Positions 50,134-50,604 of a stretch of DNA of 50,604 nt are shown one piece after another. Every line of letters starts with the position of its first letter. Within the stretch, counting starts at the first letter, position 1. This DNA is from an uncultured Acidimicrobiia bacterium. Its GTDB lineage: Bacteria; Actinomycetota; Acidimicrobiia; Acidimicrobiales; CAIXPF01. Where the stretch lies: positions 1-50,604 of the forward strand of contig CAIXPF010000074.1 in assembly GCA_903921205.1 (NCBI GenBank), written 5' to 3'. A model generated the notes under the pieces. The model saw only the letters and a list, made by a program, of their open reading frames with translations. It made no database searches and was not told where the DNA came from. The position numbers and the translations under genes were made by a program.

Positions 50134-50604
50134 ATGCCCGCCTCCGCCACCCCTGAGATGGATCCGCTGTCGCGACCGGCCGACCTCGACCTGGGGACCT
50201 TCAGCGACACCCCACCGTGGCTGGTGGAGCCCGACGCGATGGCGTGGCGGCGCCGGGTGCCGGTGCTGCGGGCCATGACCCGTCGCTCGGTTCCCGAGCT
50301 GACCAGCCCGCCGACCATCCCGCCGGTGCGGCGGATGGTGCGGACCGTGTACGAACTCGGCTCGGCCGTCGGGTTGTGGGCGGTGCGCGAACGCCGAGAC
50401 GGCGGTGCCGAGTCACGGGCCGCCATCTCGCGCCGGGTTCGCAAGGCGGCCGAGCACCTCGGACCGACCTACATCAAGCTGGGCCAGATCATCTCCTCCG
50501 GGGAAGGCCTCTTTCCCGCCGAACTGGTCGCCGAGTTCAAGCTGCTGCGCGACCAGGTGCCCGCCGAACCGTTCGCCACGGTCCGTCGGGTGGTGGAGGA
50601 GGAC
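50134..50604 (+). CDS. ABC1/UbiB-family atypical kinase, partial (C-terminal end outside window)
   Basis: 157 codons are visible from the ATG at 50134 to the window edge, with no stop. After a polar N-terminus, the stretch AAEHLGPTYIKLGQIISSGEGLFPAELVAEFKLLRDQVPAEPF carries the KxGQ motif that defines the ABC1/UbiB (AarF/COQ8) family, which supports quinone or lipid metabolism through an atypical kinase fold. The nucleotide-binding parts lie outside. The start has no strong ribosome site. It is a separate unit from the CysQ-like gene, 91 bp upstream. Confidence 0.88.
   Translation, partial: MPASATPEMDPLSRPADLDLGTFSDTPPWLVEPDAMAWRRRVPVLRAMTRRSVPELTSPPTIPPVRRMVRTVYELGSAVGLWAVRERRDGGAESRAAISRRVRKAAEHLGPTYIKLGQIISSGEGLFPAELVAEFKLLRDQVPAEPFATVRRVVEED

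Overview
This window is a gene-dense, very GC-rich stretch of bacterial chromosome without mobile elements, CRISPR arrays, rRNA or recognisable tRNA genes. The gene content points to Actinomycetota: a block rsmD-coaD-sepIVA-like-DUF177-rpmF-plsX-acpP-rnc, a fused 2-oxoglutarate dehydrogenase (OdhA/Kgd type), GTP-dependent PEP carboxykinase, a UvrD2-like helicase with a C-terminal HRDC domain and an HspR-type (HAIR-like) operator. A deep branch such as Acidimicrobiia is plausible, but that placement is inference.

Layout. Positions 1-5055 (minus strand) carry protein export and translation genes: khpA (cut by the window edge), rpsP, ffh, ftsY and a membrane-anchored HtrA/DegP-type protease. A rhodanese, an AhpD-like peroxidase and a two-component system follow (5161-8365), then a plus-strand moxR-DUF58-VWA operon (8666-11972). 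From 12079 to 24570 the minus strand holds smc, an Fpg/Nei-like protein lacking the catalytic proline, rnc, acpP, plsX, rpmF, DUF177, a SepIVA-like coiled coil protein, coaD, rsmD and recG. It is interrupted by a plus-strand histidine phosphatase and a tiny zinc-ribbon gene. From 24621 come a cold-shock-like protein, pckG, hsp20 and a CBS-less IMP dehydrogenase/GMP reductase. The region 28903-40464 is more accessory: a small membrane protein, a HAD phosphatase, an iron-ADH/maleylacetate-reductase-like gene with alpha-methylacyl-CoA racemase, an alpha/beta hydrolase, a GNAT, an MBOAT plus SGNH O-acylation pair, a substrate-binding-like protein, a PH/SHOCT membrane protein, a minimal zincin and a UvrD2-like helicase. 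The right end holds exonuclease III, kgd, a HAD hydrolase, ettA, a small Cys-rich protein, two tandem CysQ-like phosphatases and the start of an ABC1/UbiB kinase.

How genes work together. Ffh and FtsY are the two GTPases of the SRP pathway. PlsX and AcpP start phospholipid synthesis. Rnc, DUF177, RpmF, RsmD, RpsP and KhpA serve ribosome or RNA biogenesis. SepIVA and SMC serve division and chromosome organisation. RecG, the UvrD2-like helicase, exonuclease III and the Fpg-like protein form a dispersed DNA-repair set. PckG, Kgd and CoaD are central-metabolism functions. MoxR-DUF58-VWA is a chaperone-like envelope module.

The strongest window-wide signal is transcriptional. At least sixteen starts are preceded 6-9 nt upstream by a TANNNT hexamer and mostly lack a Shine-Dalgarno sequence, which indicates widespread leaderless or near-leaderless mRNAs. 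One of these starts a 21-codon arginine-rich ORF whose stop overlaps the start of the second CysQ gene, a candidate leader peptide. No clearly new multi-gene system was found. The best novel leads are the leader peptide, the Fpg-like protein with a replaced active site, the CBS-less GuaB/GuaC enzyme and the HAIR-like element at hsp20.
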